Shown: positions 7,877 through 16,047 of the stretch, in pieces | Numbering within the stretch: position 1 is the first letter of the stretch | How the letters are laid out: each line of letters starts with the position of its first letter | From: an uncultured bacterium | GTDB taxonomy: Bacteria > Cyanobacteriota > Vampirovibrionia > Gastranaerophilales > Gastranaerophilaceae | DNA: 64,000 bases | Direction of reading: 5' to 3' | Assembly: GCA_900553895.1 (NCBI GenBank) | Contig: USFB01000003.1 | Location: forward strand, 1 to 64,000 | Program-made: the position numbers and the translations under genes | Notes under the pieces: generated by a model | What the model was told of the DNA's origin: nothing | Database searches by the model: none | Seen by the model: the letters and a program-made list of their open reading frames with translations, nothing else

Positions 7877-7911
7877 TTTGTTGCTCCTTTCGTTTTAGCT
7901 TTTACACCTGT

Positions 7912-7974
7912 ATTAATCACTCTGAATCAGCGTTATATCAACTTATTAGAATACTTTCGTATCATTCCAACACA
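7912..7974 (-). promoter_or_regulatory. Promoter/operator module 5
   Basis: Operator variant TGTGTTGGAATGATAC (7959-7974), 17 bases, TTGATA (7936-7941), 17 bases, GATTAAT (7912-7918), minus strand. It is the most diverged operator half-site of the set. Confidence 0.75.
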
Positions 7975-7981
7975 TTTAAAA

Positions 7982-8004
7982 AGCTAGAGGTTAACCCTCT
8001 AGCT
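7982..8004 (-). terminator. Terminator overlapping the end of the coiled-coil gene
   Basis: A 9-bp stem, AGCTAGAGG/CCTCTAGCT, is followed by five T on the minus strand. The stem contains the stop codon region of the 120-residue gene. Confidence 0.7.
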
Positions 8005-8353
8005 CATATCCCAAAATCTTTCCGATTTTTAGTTCGTTTTTCCAAAGAATGTTGCAATTTATGTACAAGAGTCGGATTTCCCTTTTTGCTTGAACAATGT
8101 CATTTTTTAGGCTTTCAATGTACTCGTTTATATTCCTAACCTCCCTTTTGGATAAGCTTTTATCCTCATCACGTTCTTTTTGTAATTCGTTAATTCTACG
8201 ATTAAACTTACTGATAAGCCTTTTGTAATGGAATTCCTGTTCTTCATATTTGATTCTTTTTTCGTCCATATAATTAAACAAATCTTCAAGTATATTTTTA
8301 GGAGTTACGTTCAAATTTTGTTGTAAAAATCGTTTTTCTAATTTGTTATCCAT
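7991..8353 (-). CDS. 120-residue coiled-coil phage protein
   Basis: Most of the protein is a Lys/Glu-rich heptad pattern, predicted as a long coiled coil (about residues 25-90). It starts 9 bases after the 65-residue gene with AAGAGG upstream. Second gene behind module 6; its end is the terminator stem. No family recognised. Confidence 0.6.
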   Translation of the reverse strand: MDNKLEKRFLQQNLNVTPKNILEDLFNYMDEKRIKYEEQEFHYKRLISKFNRRINELQKERDEDKSLSKREVRNINEYIESLKNDIVQAKREIRLLYINCNILWKNELKIGKILGYELEG

Positions 8354-8362
8354 TTTTACCTC

Positions 8363-8560
8363 TTAATATCCTAATGCCTTCAACACTTTGTTCATATCCT
8401 TTTCGGACGGTTTATTATCAATCCAATCGTAAGCTAGACTGTCGTAAAACACGTCTGAATTTTCTACAAAACCAAGCTTTTTAAGAATCTCTAAAGTTTC
8501 ATCGATGTGAACATTGATTTCATACCTAAGTGCTGATTCTTTCAAATTTTTCTTTGCCAT
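8363..8560 (-). CDS. 65-residue orphan phage protein
   Basis: A small helical protein with a basic start (MAKKNLKESALRYE) and an acidic centre. AAAGGA lies upstream of the ATG. It is the first gene behind promoter module 6. No family recognised. Confidence 0.6.
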   Translation of the reverse strand: MAKKNLKESALRYEINVHIDETLEILKKLGFVENSDVFYDSLAYDWIDNKPSEKDMNKVLKALGY

Positions 8561-8592
8561 AATGTGTTCCTTTCTTTTTTGTTTACACCGAC

Positions 8593-8655
8593 ATTAATCA
8601 CTCTGAATGAGTGTCATATCAACTCATTTAGGTGGTTTTGTATCATTCGGACACA
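8593..8655 (-). promoter_or_regulatory. Promoter/operator module 6
   Basis: Operator TGTGTCCGAATGATAC (8640-8655), 17 bases, TTGATA (8617-8622), 17 bases, GATTAAT (8593-8599) on the minus strand. Drives the 65- and 120-residue genes. Confidence 0.8.
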
Positions 8656-8664
8656 TTTAAAAAA

Positions 8665-8686
8665 GTGGGGATGTTTAGTTCCCCAC
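8665..8686 (-). terminator. Terminator after the DUF4268-type gene
   Basis: GTGGGG/CCCCAC stem with a 10-base loop and six T on the minus strand. It lies between the stop of the 271-residue gene and the operator of module 6. Confidence 0.75.
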
Positions 8687-8697
8687 AATTTTTTTGA

Positions 8698-9513
8698 TTA
8701 CAAATATTTGCAAAAAGTTTCTTTAAATTCTTCCGCCATGTTTATGTGCTTTTTACAAGCTTCTTCAAAATTGTTGTCATCTGATAAATTAAATGGCTCA
8801 GTTTTACGGATTCTTGAGGATTTCACACCTTCTTTATTATGCCAATCAAGTGTACCGAGTGCGGTTTCGATTTCGGTTTTGAAGTTCAACAGGTGTTCAA
8901 ATTTTATTTTATCGTTGTTTATAAACAACTCTGTAGCAACATAGTTTTCGGTTGCACTAATTGTTTGAACGATTTGCACTCCGCTTTTTCCGATTGATAT
9001 GTATTGAAAATGTTGTGGCTTGCTATTCATTGGAATTTGCATTTGACTTTGTAATTCATCGCAAACTTCAAAATATTTTGCCCAATATGATTTTTGAATT
9101 ATTGATGCAGGACTGTTGAGGTTTTTAATCGGCTTTTTCTTGATTGGCGGTTTGGCTAAACAAGTGCAATCCAAGTATCCTTCATCGTTTGGTGTAACTT
9201 TAATAACAAAAATGCCGAAATTGTGCATTTGAGAATTTACTTTTTCAACAAAATTCATAATCTTTTCTTTCTCATTTGTAACTATCCAAACGATGTATGA
9301 TTCATCTTTCATTGAGTTTGGGTTTGTTGGTTCAAATAAATTTAAAAACGATTCAAAGTTTTGTGTAAGTTCAACTATTTTACACAAATTTTCCGCTTTT
9401 GTTTTTGTGTATTTTGACACAATGTCAACAATAGCCGTTGGTAATGGATTGTTTGCTACAAATTCTTGAAAATTTGCTTTGCTTTTTAGTGCGTTTTCTA
9501 CGTTATTTGTCAT
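8698..9513 (-). CDS. DUF4268-type protein, possible nuclease-related accessory factor
   Basis: The protein has 271 residues. From about residue 145 (YWAKYFEVCDELQSQM through PQHFQYISIGKSGVQI to LGTLDWHNKEGVKSSRI) it matches the DUF4268 pattern. That domain is often fused behind restriction-nuclease-like N-termini. The first half (YIVWIVTNEKEKI, FGIFVIKVTPN) resembles the alpha/beta part found in such proteins, but I see no clear PD-(D/E)XK motif. The start at 9513 is set by AAAGGAGG upstream; an in-frame upstream start has no support. Its transcript from module 7 would carry structured element copy B in the leader. A role in DNA degradation or defence is inference. Confidence 0.65.
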   Translation of the reverse strand: MTNNVENALKSKANFQEFVANNPLPTAIVDIVSKYTKTKAENLCKIVELTQNFESFLNLFEPTNPNSMKDESYIVWIVTNEKEKIMNFVEKVNSQMHNFGIFVIKVTPNDEGYLDCTCLAKPPIKKKPIKNLNSPASIIQKSYWAKYFEVCDELQSQMQIPMNSKPQHFQYISIGKSGVQIVQTISATENYVATELFINNDKIKFEHLLNFKTEIETALGTLDWHNKEGVKSSRIRKTEPFNLSDDNNFEEACKKHINMAEEFKETFCKYL

Positions 9514-9537
9514 ATAGACCTCCTTTTTATTATTCTT

Positions 9538-9591
9538 GGTTGTCGGCGTTAAACGGGTATCGCTGCCGCTTGCACCCTCTGCCGACAATCC
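9538..9591 (-). ncRNA. Structured repeat element, copy B (leader of the DUF4268-type gene)
   Basis: Stem TTGTCGGC (9540-9547) with GCCGACAA (9581-9588), extended on both sides by GG/CC with a bulge. The minus-strand core is AGAGGGTGCAAGCG, then AGCGATACCCGTTTAA. The stem differs from copy A by one compensated base pair. On the minus strand it lies between promoter module 7 and the ribosome binding site, so it could act as a 5' leader structure. Confidence 0.6.
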
Positions 9592-9602
9592 GCTACAGTC
9601 AC

Positions 9603-9666
9603 ATTAATCACTCGGTGTGATTGGAATTGGAAGTCTATTGGTTTGATTTCGTATCATTCAGACACA
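9603..9666 (-). promoter_or_regulatory. Promoter/operator module 7
   Basis: Operator TGTGTCTGAATGATAC (9651-9666), 18 bases, -35-like TTCCAA (9627-9632), 17 bases, GATTAAT (9603-9609), minus strand. The -35 is the weakest of the set, so this promoter may depend most on an activator. Confidence 0.7.
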
Positions 9667-9667
9667 A

Positions 9668-9958
9668 TCACGCTCTTAATTCTTTTGCGACTTCAAGCAA
9701 ATAGTTCGCAAATGTTTCAATCGCTGAAACACCTTGATTAAAGCAATAATCGTCAAGTTCATTTGGAGTATTTTTGATTTTGTCTTTCAATTTAAACAAA
9801 CTATCAATCGCAGGCTGAGTGTATTTTGCGAGATTTTCGTATAATTTTGTAATCGAATTAGGGACATTCTTTTTCATAAGTTTTAAAATAAACGGCTGAA
9901 TAACAAGCCAAATCACATTAAAATCTTTCCAATTTTTAATAATAGAAAAAATGTTCAT
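9668..9958 (-). CDS. Small lysis-region protein (possible holin)
   Basis: The protein has 96 residues with one hydrophobic stretch near the N-terminus (VIWLVIQPFILKLM) and a helical polar rest. Its ATG overlaps the stop of the endolysin gene. Position next to the endolysin suggests holin or lysis control. Only one weak membrane segment is visible, so this is inference. Confidence 0.45.
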   Translation of the reverse strand: MNIFSIIKNWKDFNVIWLVIQPFILKLMKKNVPNSITKLYENLAKYTQPAIDSLFKLKDKIKNTPNELDDYCFNQGVSAIETFANYLLEVAKELRA

Positions 9959-10476
9959 TAATTAATTCCTTTCTGTTTTTTCTGTTGTAATATGTACCAT
10001 TGGATTTTATTCCTCAAATAATCGCCAACTCTGTCTTTTGCAAGATTTGGCAAATATGGAAGATATGTAAAATCAATTTTTGTGGCACTTGTTGTTTTTG
10101 GGTGGGTTTGACCGAATTCATAATGAGTAAAAACGGTTTTATTAGTTACTGGGATTCCGTATGCCGTACACAATTTCGCAACTTTTGCACACATAGCTTC
10201 TACTTGTTTTTGAGTTAGCGGATATTTTGTTTTCTTGTTTTGCAAATTGAATCCATACATTCCGCAACAAGAAACTCCGATACAACCAGTATTTCCTCCG
10301 CCACAATGCTTTGCATATATTCCGTCAGTACAATTCAGGTTGTCTTCAGGCTTGTATTTGCCTTTGTATTCTTTTCCGTTTTTATCAAAAAGGAAATGGT
10401 AACAATCAAAATTTTGCTCACAAGGCATATTCGCCCCACCAGTCCAATGCAGACAAATTTTAGTTAGTGATGTCAT
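9958..10476 (-). CDS. Phage endolysin, N-acetylmuramoyl-L-alanine amidase
   Basis: The protein has 172 residues with an amidase-2/PGRP-like fold. A zinc-binding His lies in ICLHWTGG near the N-terminus, the central GCIGVSCCGMYG matches the family's G-x-G/S strand, and THYEFGQTHPKT with following acidic residues supplies the second His and the catalytic region. It would cleave the amide between muramic acid and the stem peptide at lysis. No signal peptide, so a holin is needed for release. Start and stop overlap the neighbouring genes. Confidence 0.8.
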   Translation of the reverse strand: MTSLTKICLHWTGGANMPCEQNFDCYHFLFDKNGKEYKGKYKPEDNLNCTDGIYAKHCGGGNTGCIGVSCCGMYGFNLQNKKTKYPLTQKQVEAMCAKVAKLCTAYGIPVTNKTVFTHYEFGQTHPKTTSATKIDFTYLPYLPNLAKDRVGDYLRNKIQWYILQQKKQKGIN

Positions 10477-10858
10477 TATTTTCCTCCAACATTGTTTTTT
10501 CTATTGATAATTCTGAATATTTGTCTCGAAGTTCGGTGATTTGATTTTGGTAAAATGTCAAATATGGAATCCCATCTTCGTTTGTACCGCCTTCACGCAA
10601 GGCTCTGATGGATTTTAGGTCTAATTTGTCAAGTTGTTCTTGAATAGCTTGTTTTTCATCTTCTATTTCAAGAATTCGTTTTTGCACTTCTGTTCTTTTG
10701 GGGCATTTTTCTTCTAAGTACCAAAAGTTATCGATTTCAGATTGTTGAACGTTTAATTCAACAAAACTGATAGATTTGTAGTATTCTATATCATCTCCGA
10801 GTCCGACATTACACAAGCCTGTTTCGGAGTTTACAATTTCACCGTATTTTAAAACCAT
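10460..10858 (-). CDS. Small tail-fibre-associated protein
   Basis: The protein has 132 residues, with a short beta-type N-terminus and a long coiled coil from about residue 55 (RTEVQKRILEIEDEKQ onward). The start at 10858 is preceded by AAAGGA. It sits directly downstream of the large fibre gene, the usual place of fibre-assembly chaperones or fibre accessory subunits. Identity is by position. Confidence 0.5.
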   Translation of the reverse strand: MVLKYGEIVNSETGLCNVGLGDDIEYYKSISFVELNVQQSEIDNFWYLEEKCPKRTEVQKRILEIEDEKQAIQEQLDKLDLKSIRALREGGTNEDGIPYLTFYQNQITELRDKYSELSIEKTMLEENNDITN

Positions 10859-10860
10859 AT

Positions 10861-12684
10861 TTATCCTTTCATTGGGTAAAAGTAATAGTTGCCTGAAGTG
10901 TAATCGCAAGTTACAACATCGCCTTTGTTGACTTCAAACAAAGAACCTGAGTAAACCCACTTTCCGCCTGAATATCCGCAATGCCCATGAACCATTTTGC
11001 CGTTAACGTAAACATATCTTCCGGCATCAATACCATTAACACCGCCATAAACAAATCCGTTTGAGGGTGCTGTGTATGGAATACTGATACCGATAGCTGC
11101 GCTGTAGTTTGGCATTCTCATACAACTTTGAATTGCTTTGTTTATACTTGAAAACGAATTATTAATTGCATCCATTTTCTTGGTATTATCTTCGAGTGCA
11201 TTTAAAATATTTCTAACATCTACCGTTGCAGGATTTACGACACTATTTCCAACGCAATAATATGTATAAGTGCTTGTAGGATTGAAAATATATCCTTTAC
11301 ATTCCCAACTTGCTTGACCTACAACGTATGAGGCAGAATCGGCATCTGCAATACAAAGCGTAAAACCATTCGGCGTACGATTAATAGGATATGATAACCA
11401 GTTGTAATCAGAAGTTGATGATGAGCGTTTTTCAACAACTGTTGTTAAAATATATTTAGGAGTTGTTGTATACGGATGCAAAAACGTTATAGCATAAGTG
11501 CTGCTACCGCTAACATAACCGCCTTGTTCACACCAACCGTCAGAGTATATTCGACACCATTGATTATTCTTTTCAAATACACCAATAAGTTTTCGTTCAT
11601 TGATTCTTGGGAGATAAAATTTATTATTTGTTGAATCTAAGATGTACTGATTTGATGTTCCTGTTTTGTTGTAATATGCATCAATTGCATCTTTTACGCT
11701 AATATCTGCAATACATCTGTTATCTGTTGATTTACGATAAGTCCACAAAACATTATCGACATCAAAAGTTATTCTTCCGATTTCACCATTGTTTGAAGAA
11801 TGAACACCGTCTGAAAATACAAGGCGATATTGTTTGTATGGTTTTGTTGCATTTACGGAATATGTTCTCGTTTGATTTAAAGAAAAAGTTTGTGCGGTTT
11901 GAGTATTAATTGTATCCCAGTTTGTTCCGTCAACAGTTGCTTTTAAGACCCAAGCTTTTGGATATTCAGGATTTCCTGCATTATCTGCACGCAAAGTATA
12001 TGACCTTAAAAAAGTTAATTTGTTGTAGTTTATATTAAACCAATAAGTCGACCACAAACCGACAGCTTTAGATGAAACACCATTTACAACATTGTAAATA
12101 TCTGTGTTGCCTCTTGAATCACTAACGGTAATACCGTTTGTTGTATTAGCCGTAAAACTTGGCAACGCAAAATGTTCTTTAAAATAGTTTGTAGTGCCTT
12201 TTTTGTATAATTCCTTAATTTTTGCAACGGCAGTTGGGTAAACATCCGTTACTAAAGAACCGCTTAATGCCCAACCAATCAACTCTTCATTCGTCAATTT
12301 GTGTCCAACTGTTTTTGTATCAAAAAGATTGAAGCCTAAATATTCATTCTTTTTAACGTAGGTTGATGAAATATTATTTCCATCCCTATCTGAGATTGCT
12401 TTTGATGCTAAACCGTTAAAATTAGCAGCATTAATAGTTGAACCTTTTATTGATATTTGATTATTTTTTCTTAATGTTGTTTTATCACCGGCATTCACTC
12501 CCAGTAAATTTAAAACAGAGGTGTTATCAACCAAATTCGATATTGCACCGACTTTAGAAACACCATCACCGTTTCCTACATACAATTCTTTAGTATCTTC
12601 GCACCACAAAGGAGTTCCTGAGGAGGCAGATTTTGGTAAATCCGCCTTGTTTCCTCGTTTAAATCTAATAGAACTACCTGACAT
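10861..12684 (-). CDS. Tail fibre protein (receptor-binding)
   Basis: The protein has 607 residues. The first ~45 residues (IRFKRGNKADLP, then GTPLWCEDTKELYVGNG) match the small N-terminal domain shared by major-tropism-determinant-type fibres. The middle (about 180-320) has a beta-sandwich pattern like discoidin/carbohydrate-binding modules. The C-terminus is rich in Gly/Tyr with repeats of V-Y-G-G. Its ATG overlaps the stop of the preceding fibre gene (TAATG). No reverse transcriptase or template repeat accompanies it, so it is not a diversity-generating element here. Confidence 0.75.
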   Translation of the reverse strand: MSGSSIRFKRGNKADLPKSASSGTPLWCEDTKELYVGNGDGVSKVGAISNLVDNTSVLNLLGVNAGDKTTLRKNNQISIKGSTINAANFNGLASKAISDRDGNNISSTYVKKNEYLGFNLFDTKTVGHKLTNEELIGWALSGSLVTDVYPTAVAKIKELYKKGTTNYFKEHFALPSFTANTTNGITVSDSRGNTDIYNVVNGVSSKAVGLWSTYWFNINYNKLTFLRSYTLRADNAGNPEYPKAWVLKATVDGTNWDTINTQTAQTFSLNQTRTYSVNATKPYKQYRLVFSDGVHSSNNGEIGRITFDVDNVLWTYRKSTDNRCIADISVKDAIDAYYNKTGTSNQYILDSTNNKFYLPRINERKLIGVFEKNNQWCRIYSDGWCEQGGYVSGSSTYAITFLHPYTTTPKYILTTVVEKRSSSTSDYNWLSYPINRTPNGFTLCIADADSASYVVGQASWECKGYIFNPTSTYTYYCVGNSVVNPATVDVRNILNALEDNTKKMDAINNSFSSINKAIQSCMRMPNYSAAIGISIPYTAPSNGFVYGGVNGIDAGRYVYVNGKMVHGHCGYSGGKWVYSGSLFEVNKGDVVTCDYTSGNYYFYPMKG

Positions 12685-13367
12685 TAAAATGAACCTCCGT
12701 CAACATCGCCGGCATAAACATTTGTAAATTCCAAGCCTGATTCATCACCTTTTACTGACAAAATCTTGCCTGCCTGTTTTGCGAATGTGCTTGGAGTATC
12801 TTTTAAATCCAGTAATGTAGTTACTAAATCAGGTTTGTTTGTAACATTTTCCCAAGTTACAATCGCATCTAAATCGTTCAATTCAGATACTTTTACCCAC
12901 TTTGTGCCGTCATAGATATATTCAGCACCGCCTTTTTCAACGGTTTTGTCACCAGTTGCATTTAAAACTAATGCGTGCAAACCTGCAAACGGAGTCAATT
13001 CATCCCTTTTGGCGATAGTTTCAACAACTTGTGCTTCTTTGTATTCGGCAGGAATTTGGCTTGTCGGAATCAAACCGTTAGCATCAAGTGTTGCTAAACC
13101 ATTGGCTACGGCTTTTTGTTCCGAGATTTTTGTGTTTACAGCACTCGCAAAATCAGTAATTTCCGCAGATGTGTGGGTATGCTCTTTCTCTGCTTTTTGA
13201 TTCAATAATTCTACTAATTGTGTATAGTTGCTGAATTCTGTTAGCGGTTGATTCTCGCCATTTCCAATGTAGAATTTTTTAGTGTCGGTTGTGTACAAAA
13301 TTTCTGCAATTGCAGCTGATGTAGGTAGGTTTGCAGACAAACCACGCTTGATTTGAATAGTTCCCAT
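12684..13367 (-). CDS. Second tail fibre protein with the same N-terminal domain
   Basis: The protein has 227 residues. It begins IQIKRGLSANLPTSA and YTTDTKKFYIGNG, paralogous to the next gene's N-terminus. A collagen/coil-like middle follows (HTHTSAEITDFASAVNTKIS, ANGLIPTSQIPAEYKE), which is typical of trimeric fibre shafts. It ends in GDVDGGSF. AAAGGA precedes the ATG. Probably part of the same fibre complex. Confidence 0.7.
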   Translation of the reverse strand: MGTIQIKRGLSANLPTSAAIAEILYTTDTKKFYIGNGENQPLTEFSNYTQLVELLNQKAEKEHTHTSAEITDFASAVNTKISEQKAVANGLATLDANGLIPTSQIPAEYKEAQVVETIAKRDELTPFAGLHALVLNATGDKTVEKGGAEYIYDGTKWVKVSELNDLDAIVTWENVTNKPDLVTTLLDLKDTPSTFAKQAGKILSVKGDESGLEFTNVYAGDVDGGSF

Positions 13368-13396
13368 AGTTGTTCCTTTCTTATTTTAGGGGGTAA

Positions 13397-14065
13397 TTAA
13401 AACTCTCCGGCATCAATGTTTTCAGCATTATCAACAATACCGTTGCCGTCTTTGTCGTATATATTTTTATCCATTGTGTTGTTATTGCCTGATGAATTAT
13501 TGCCGATATCATTCGCATCATCTTTAAACGAACCACCGTCAACGTAGTCGCAAGTGTCCACAATTCCGTTGGAATTAGAGTCATACGTTGCAATTTTCAT
13601 CAAATCTTTGTGAGTATGATTTGAAAGCAGATTAACTACGAATTCGACTGTTGCGGTTTGGATGCTTGTATCAATTTTCAGTTCTAAAATGTCAGGATTA
13701 ATTGCTTGGATTAAAACTTTAATCCACAATTCTTTTGTTGAACCTTCAGAAACAATCGGTTTATATGTTTCAGGTTGTTTAGCGATTAGAATTAAATTGT
13801 TTTTGTCATCAAAAATTCCGACTTCTCGGATATAGAATCTGCCGATATCATTTGGAATTTGTGCTTTTGCAACCAATTCTGTTACTTCTGAAATCTTTGC
13901 TCTGTATCTTTCATTGACTAATGAGGTTTGATTTGGATTAGGTTCATAATATGCACCGTTTGAATCGCCAACAGCTATGTATTCCAAATTTAGCTTTGTT
14001 CCGTTACTCAAAGCTTTTGTAATCAAATCTAAACCTTTATTTGTAATAATTGAATAGAATTCCAT
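13397..14065 (-). CDS. Tail fibre/baseplate attachment protein with Ca-binding loops
   Basis: The protein has 222 residues. The N-terminal ~150 residues (MEFYSIITNKGLDLITKAL, then FYIREVGIFDDKNNLI) match the phage tail-collar/fibre N-terminal family that docks fibres to the baseplate of P2/Mu-like tails. The C-terminus carries two dockerin-like calcium loops, DSNSNGIVDTCD and DKDGNGIVDNAE, each leading to a D-x-G-x-F end. The gene overlaps the gpI gene by its ATG. Confidence 0.75.
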   Translation of the reverse strand: MEFYSIITNKGLDLITKALSNGTKLNLEYIAVGDSNGAYYEPNPNQTSLVNERYRAKISEVTELVAKAQIPNDIGRFYIREVGIFDDKNNLILIAKQPETYKPIVSEGSTKELWIKVLIQAINPDILELKIDTSIQTATVEFVVNLLSNHTHKDLMKIATYDSNSNGIVDTCDYVDGGSFKDDANDIGNNSSGNNNTMDKNIYDKDGNGIVDNAENIDAGEF

Positions 14066-14586
14066 TAAACCGTTAGTTCCTCAAAGGTTATTACTGCACT
14101 AGCAAACACCAATTTGTTTTTTGTAATGAGATGCAAAATCAAACATTCTAGAACCGAGCGCACATTTTTGTTTTCGTTAATTAAATCCAAAACTTCTTTT
14201 TCAAAAACTTGTTCAAAGATTTTGTCTGTATCAAACTGCACTTTAAAATGATATGGAGCTCCACCGTATTCAAACCATTCGCTAATATTTCCGTTTAGAT
14301 TTAGTGTTTTAAATATTTCTAAAAGTGCAAATTTTGTACCTTTAAAACGGTGAATTTTGATTGCGGATTTTATCAATGCTCGTTTTTCAGATTCACTTGA
14401 TGCGTGAAGCCAACCTTCATTTCCCATAATGTGATATTGTTCGGCTAAATGCGGTAACGCACTTGTTGGAACATTATCGACAATTGTTACAAGTACCGCA
14501 TCTATATTTAATTTCTTGAAACGTTCATCACAAATTTCATCGAATATTTGAAGGTTGATATCATTAATTGGTGCTAAATCATTCAT
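14065..14586 (-). CDS. Tail protein I (baseplate, gpI family)
   Basis: The protein has 173 residues. The pattern ALPHLAEQYHIMGNEGW and IHRFKGTKFALLEIFKTL is characteristic of P2 gpI-type baseplate wedge proteins. Of two ATGs, the one at 14586 has GGAGG at 8 bases and was chosen; the ATG at 14592 is too close to it. Lies in the conserved order V-W-J-I. Confidence 0.85.
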   Translation of the reverse strand: MNDLAPINDINLQIFDEICDERFKKLNIDAVLVTIVDNVPTSALPHLAEQYHIMGNEGWLHASSESEKRALIKSAIKIHRFKGTKFALLEIFKTLNLNGNISEWFEYGGAPYHFKVQFDTDKIFEQVFEKEVLDLINENKNVRSVLECLILHLITKNKLVFASAVITFEELTV

Positions 14587-15688
14587 TGGCATACCCTCCA
14601 ACTGATATATTCCAATTTGTAAGATTTGCCCATTGAGATTCAGATATTTCTATATCATTTGGAGTTTTTAATTCAACTTTAAACACTCCGTAAACGCTGT
14701 TTAAAATCGCAATGATTTGTGTTTGAACGACAGATTTACCAAGTTTTGCAGAAAGTGTTGTTTTGTATTCGGATAATTTTTTCTCAATAGTTGCAATTAC
14801 TGAATCTTTATCTGCATCTTTAAATAAATACAATGTCGCAATAATTTGAAAATCAATTTTTTCAGGAGAAAGAACTTGAACAAAATCTGTAAGTGGTCGA
14901 ATTTTATCATCACTCAAATAATTCTGAACCAACGCTAGAATTTCTTTTGAAGGATTACCACTCGCAGTTAGCGGATAAATATTAACAACTCCCGGAGTTG
15001 GAGATTTTATTGCAACATCTGTTATTGATTGATGTGCAGATAATGTATGATAACGATATGCTCCACGACTTCCGGCATTAGAAAATTTTTCCGGAGCTTG
15101 TCGGATACGTTCTCTTAAACTATCTGCATCTTCATCATCCACGCCACCGCTTGAAATTGAAATATTAGCGACATCCGTAACAAAACTAAGCGGAGTAAGT
15201 AAATTATTGATACTTCCGATTGCATAATTATTTGAAGTTGCACCTTTTGTTTCGCAAGAAGCCTTAACATCAACGAATAAACTTCCACTCGGTAAAAACA
15301 CTTCTTCATCGGTTTGAAAAATGAATAATCCGTCTTTGGTTTCTATTTCAGTACCTTTAGGAATAGTTATATCAAAATCAACTGTTTCATCGATTGAAAA
15401 CCTGATTGTTGCAATTGAGGCTTTAGCTAAAAGTTTTGTTACTCCTAAAGGTTCGCCAATGTGTTCAAGGTTATCAAGATTCGCGTAGCTTAGAAGATTT
15501 TGTTTTGCCGTTTCTTGGATATCTATTCGTAAAACTGTTTCACGATATGCTGCAACATCTATAATTAAGCGTTCAATTTGAGCAGGTTGTAACGTTTTGC
15601 CTGATTTTTCTTCGTATAATTTTATCCATTCATTTGTGATAGTATCAGGATTTCGTTCGATAAAATTTGGTTCAGGAAGTTGTGTCAT
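14579..15688 (-). CDS. Baseplate assembly protein J (gpJ family)
   Basis: The protein has 369 residues. It shows the family blocks AKASIATIRFSIDE, LPSGSLFVDVKASCETKG, GGVDDEDADSLRERIRQAPE and GSRGAYRYHTLSAHQSI. It forms the baseplate wedge of contractile tails. The start at 15688 overlaps the end of the gpW gene by a few bases; the upstream in-frame start has no support. Confidence 0.9.
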   Translation of the reverse strand: MTQLPEPNFIERNPDTITNEWIKLYEEKSGKTLQPAQIERLIIDVAAYRETVLRIDIQETAKQNLLSYANLDNLEHIGEPLGVTKLLAKASIATIRFSIDETVDFDITIPKGTEIETKDGLFIFQTDEEVFLPSGSLFVDVKASCETKGATSNNYAIGSINNLLTPLSFVTDVANISISSGGVDDEDADSLRERIRQAPEKFSNAGSRGAYRYHTLSAHQSITDVAIKSPTPGVVNIYPLTASGNPSKEILALVQNYLSDDKIRPLTDFVQVLSPEKIDFQIIATLYLFKDADKDSVIATIEKKLSEYKTTLSAKLGKSVVQTQIIAILNSVYGVFKVELKTPNDIEISESQWANLTNWNISVGGYANE

Positions 15689-16044
15689 ACAATAACCTCT
15701 GTATATCCGCTTGAACCGTTGTCGTTCAAAGTCCATTCAATTTTTACAATAATTCTGCTGTTATCTACTTCACAACTAACGGATTTAATGGTAATTCTTG
15801 TTTCCCATTCGGCAATAGCATCCGTAGTTTCCCTGATTATATTCGGTATCGCTTCGTCAGTCGGATAATCGATGTATTTGTATAAATTCGAACCAAAAGT
15901 TGGACGGTGAGGTACAGAGCCTTTTCTTGTCAGCAAAATTATTTCGATACATTGGTTTATATCGTCAGCACCTTCGGCAATTGAGCCGATTACATTAATT
16001 TTCGGTTGCCAATCTATGTAGGTTATTTCGTTTAAGTTTGTCAT
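15685..16044 (-). CDS. Baseplate protein W (gp25/gpW family)
   Basis: The protein has 119 residues. The core (INQCIEIILLTRKGSVPHRP, then FGSNLYKYIDYP) is the gp25/lysozyme-like wedge signature. It joins the tail tube-sheath initiation complex in the baseplate. Neighbours V and J confirm it. Confidence 0.9.
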   Translation of the reverse strand: MTNLNEITYIDWQPKINVIGSIAEGADDINQCIEIILLTRKGSVPHRPTFGSNLYKYIDYPTDEAIPNIIRETTDAIAEWETRITIKSVSCEVDNSRIIVKIEWTLNDNGSSGYTEVIV

Positions 16045-16047
16045 ATT

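Noticed and set aside
5832..9666. CRISPR-like array from seven similar ~64-base repeats
   Set aside because: The spacing is irregular (about 340-1,000 bases) and the spaces contain genes. Conserved hexamers at fixed distance identify them as promoters.
10861..13367. Diversity-generating retroelement suggested by fibre N-termini like the major tropism determinant
   Set aside because: No reverse transcriptase gene and no template/variable repeat pair were found in the window.
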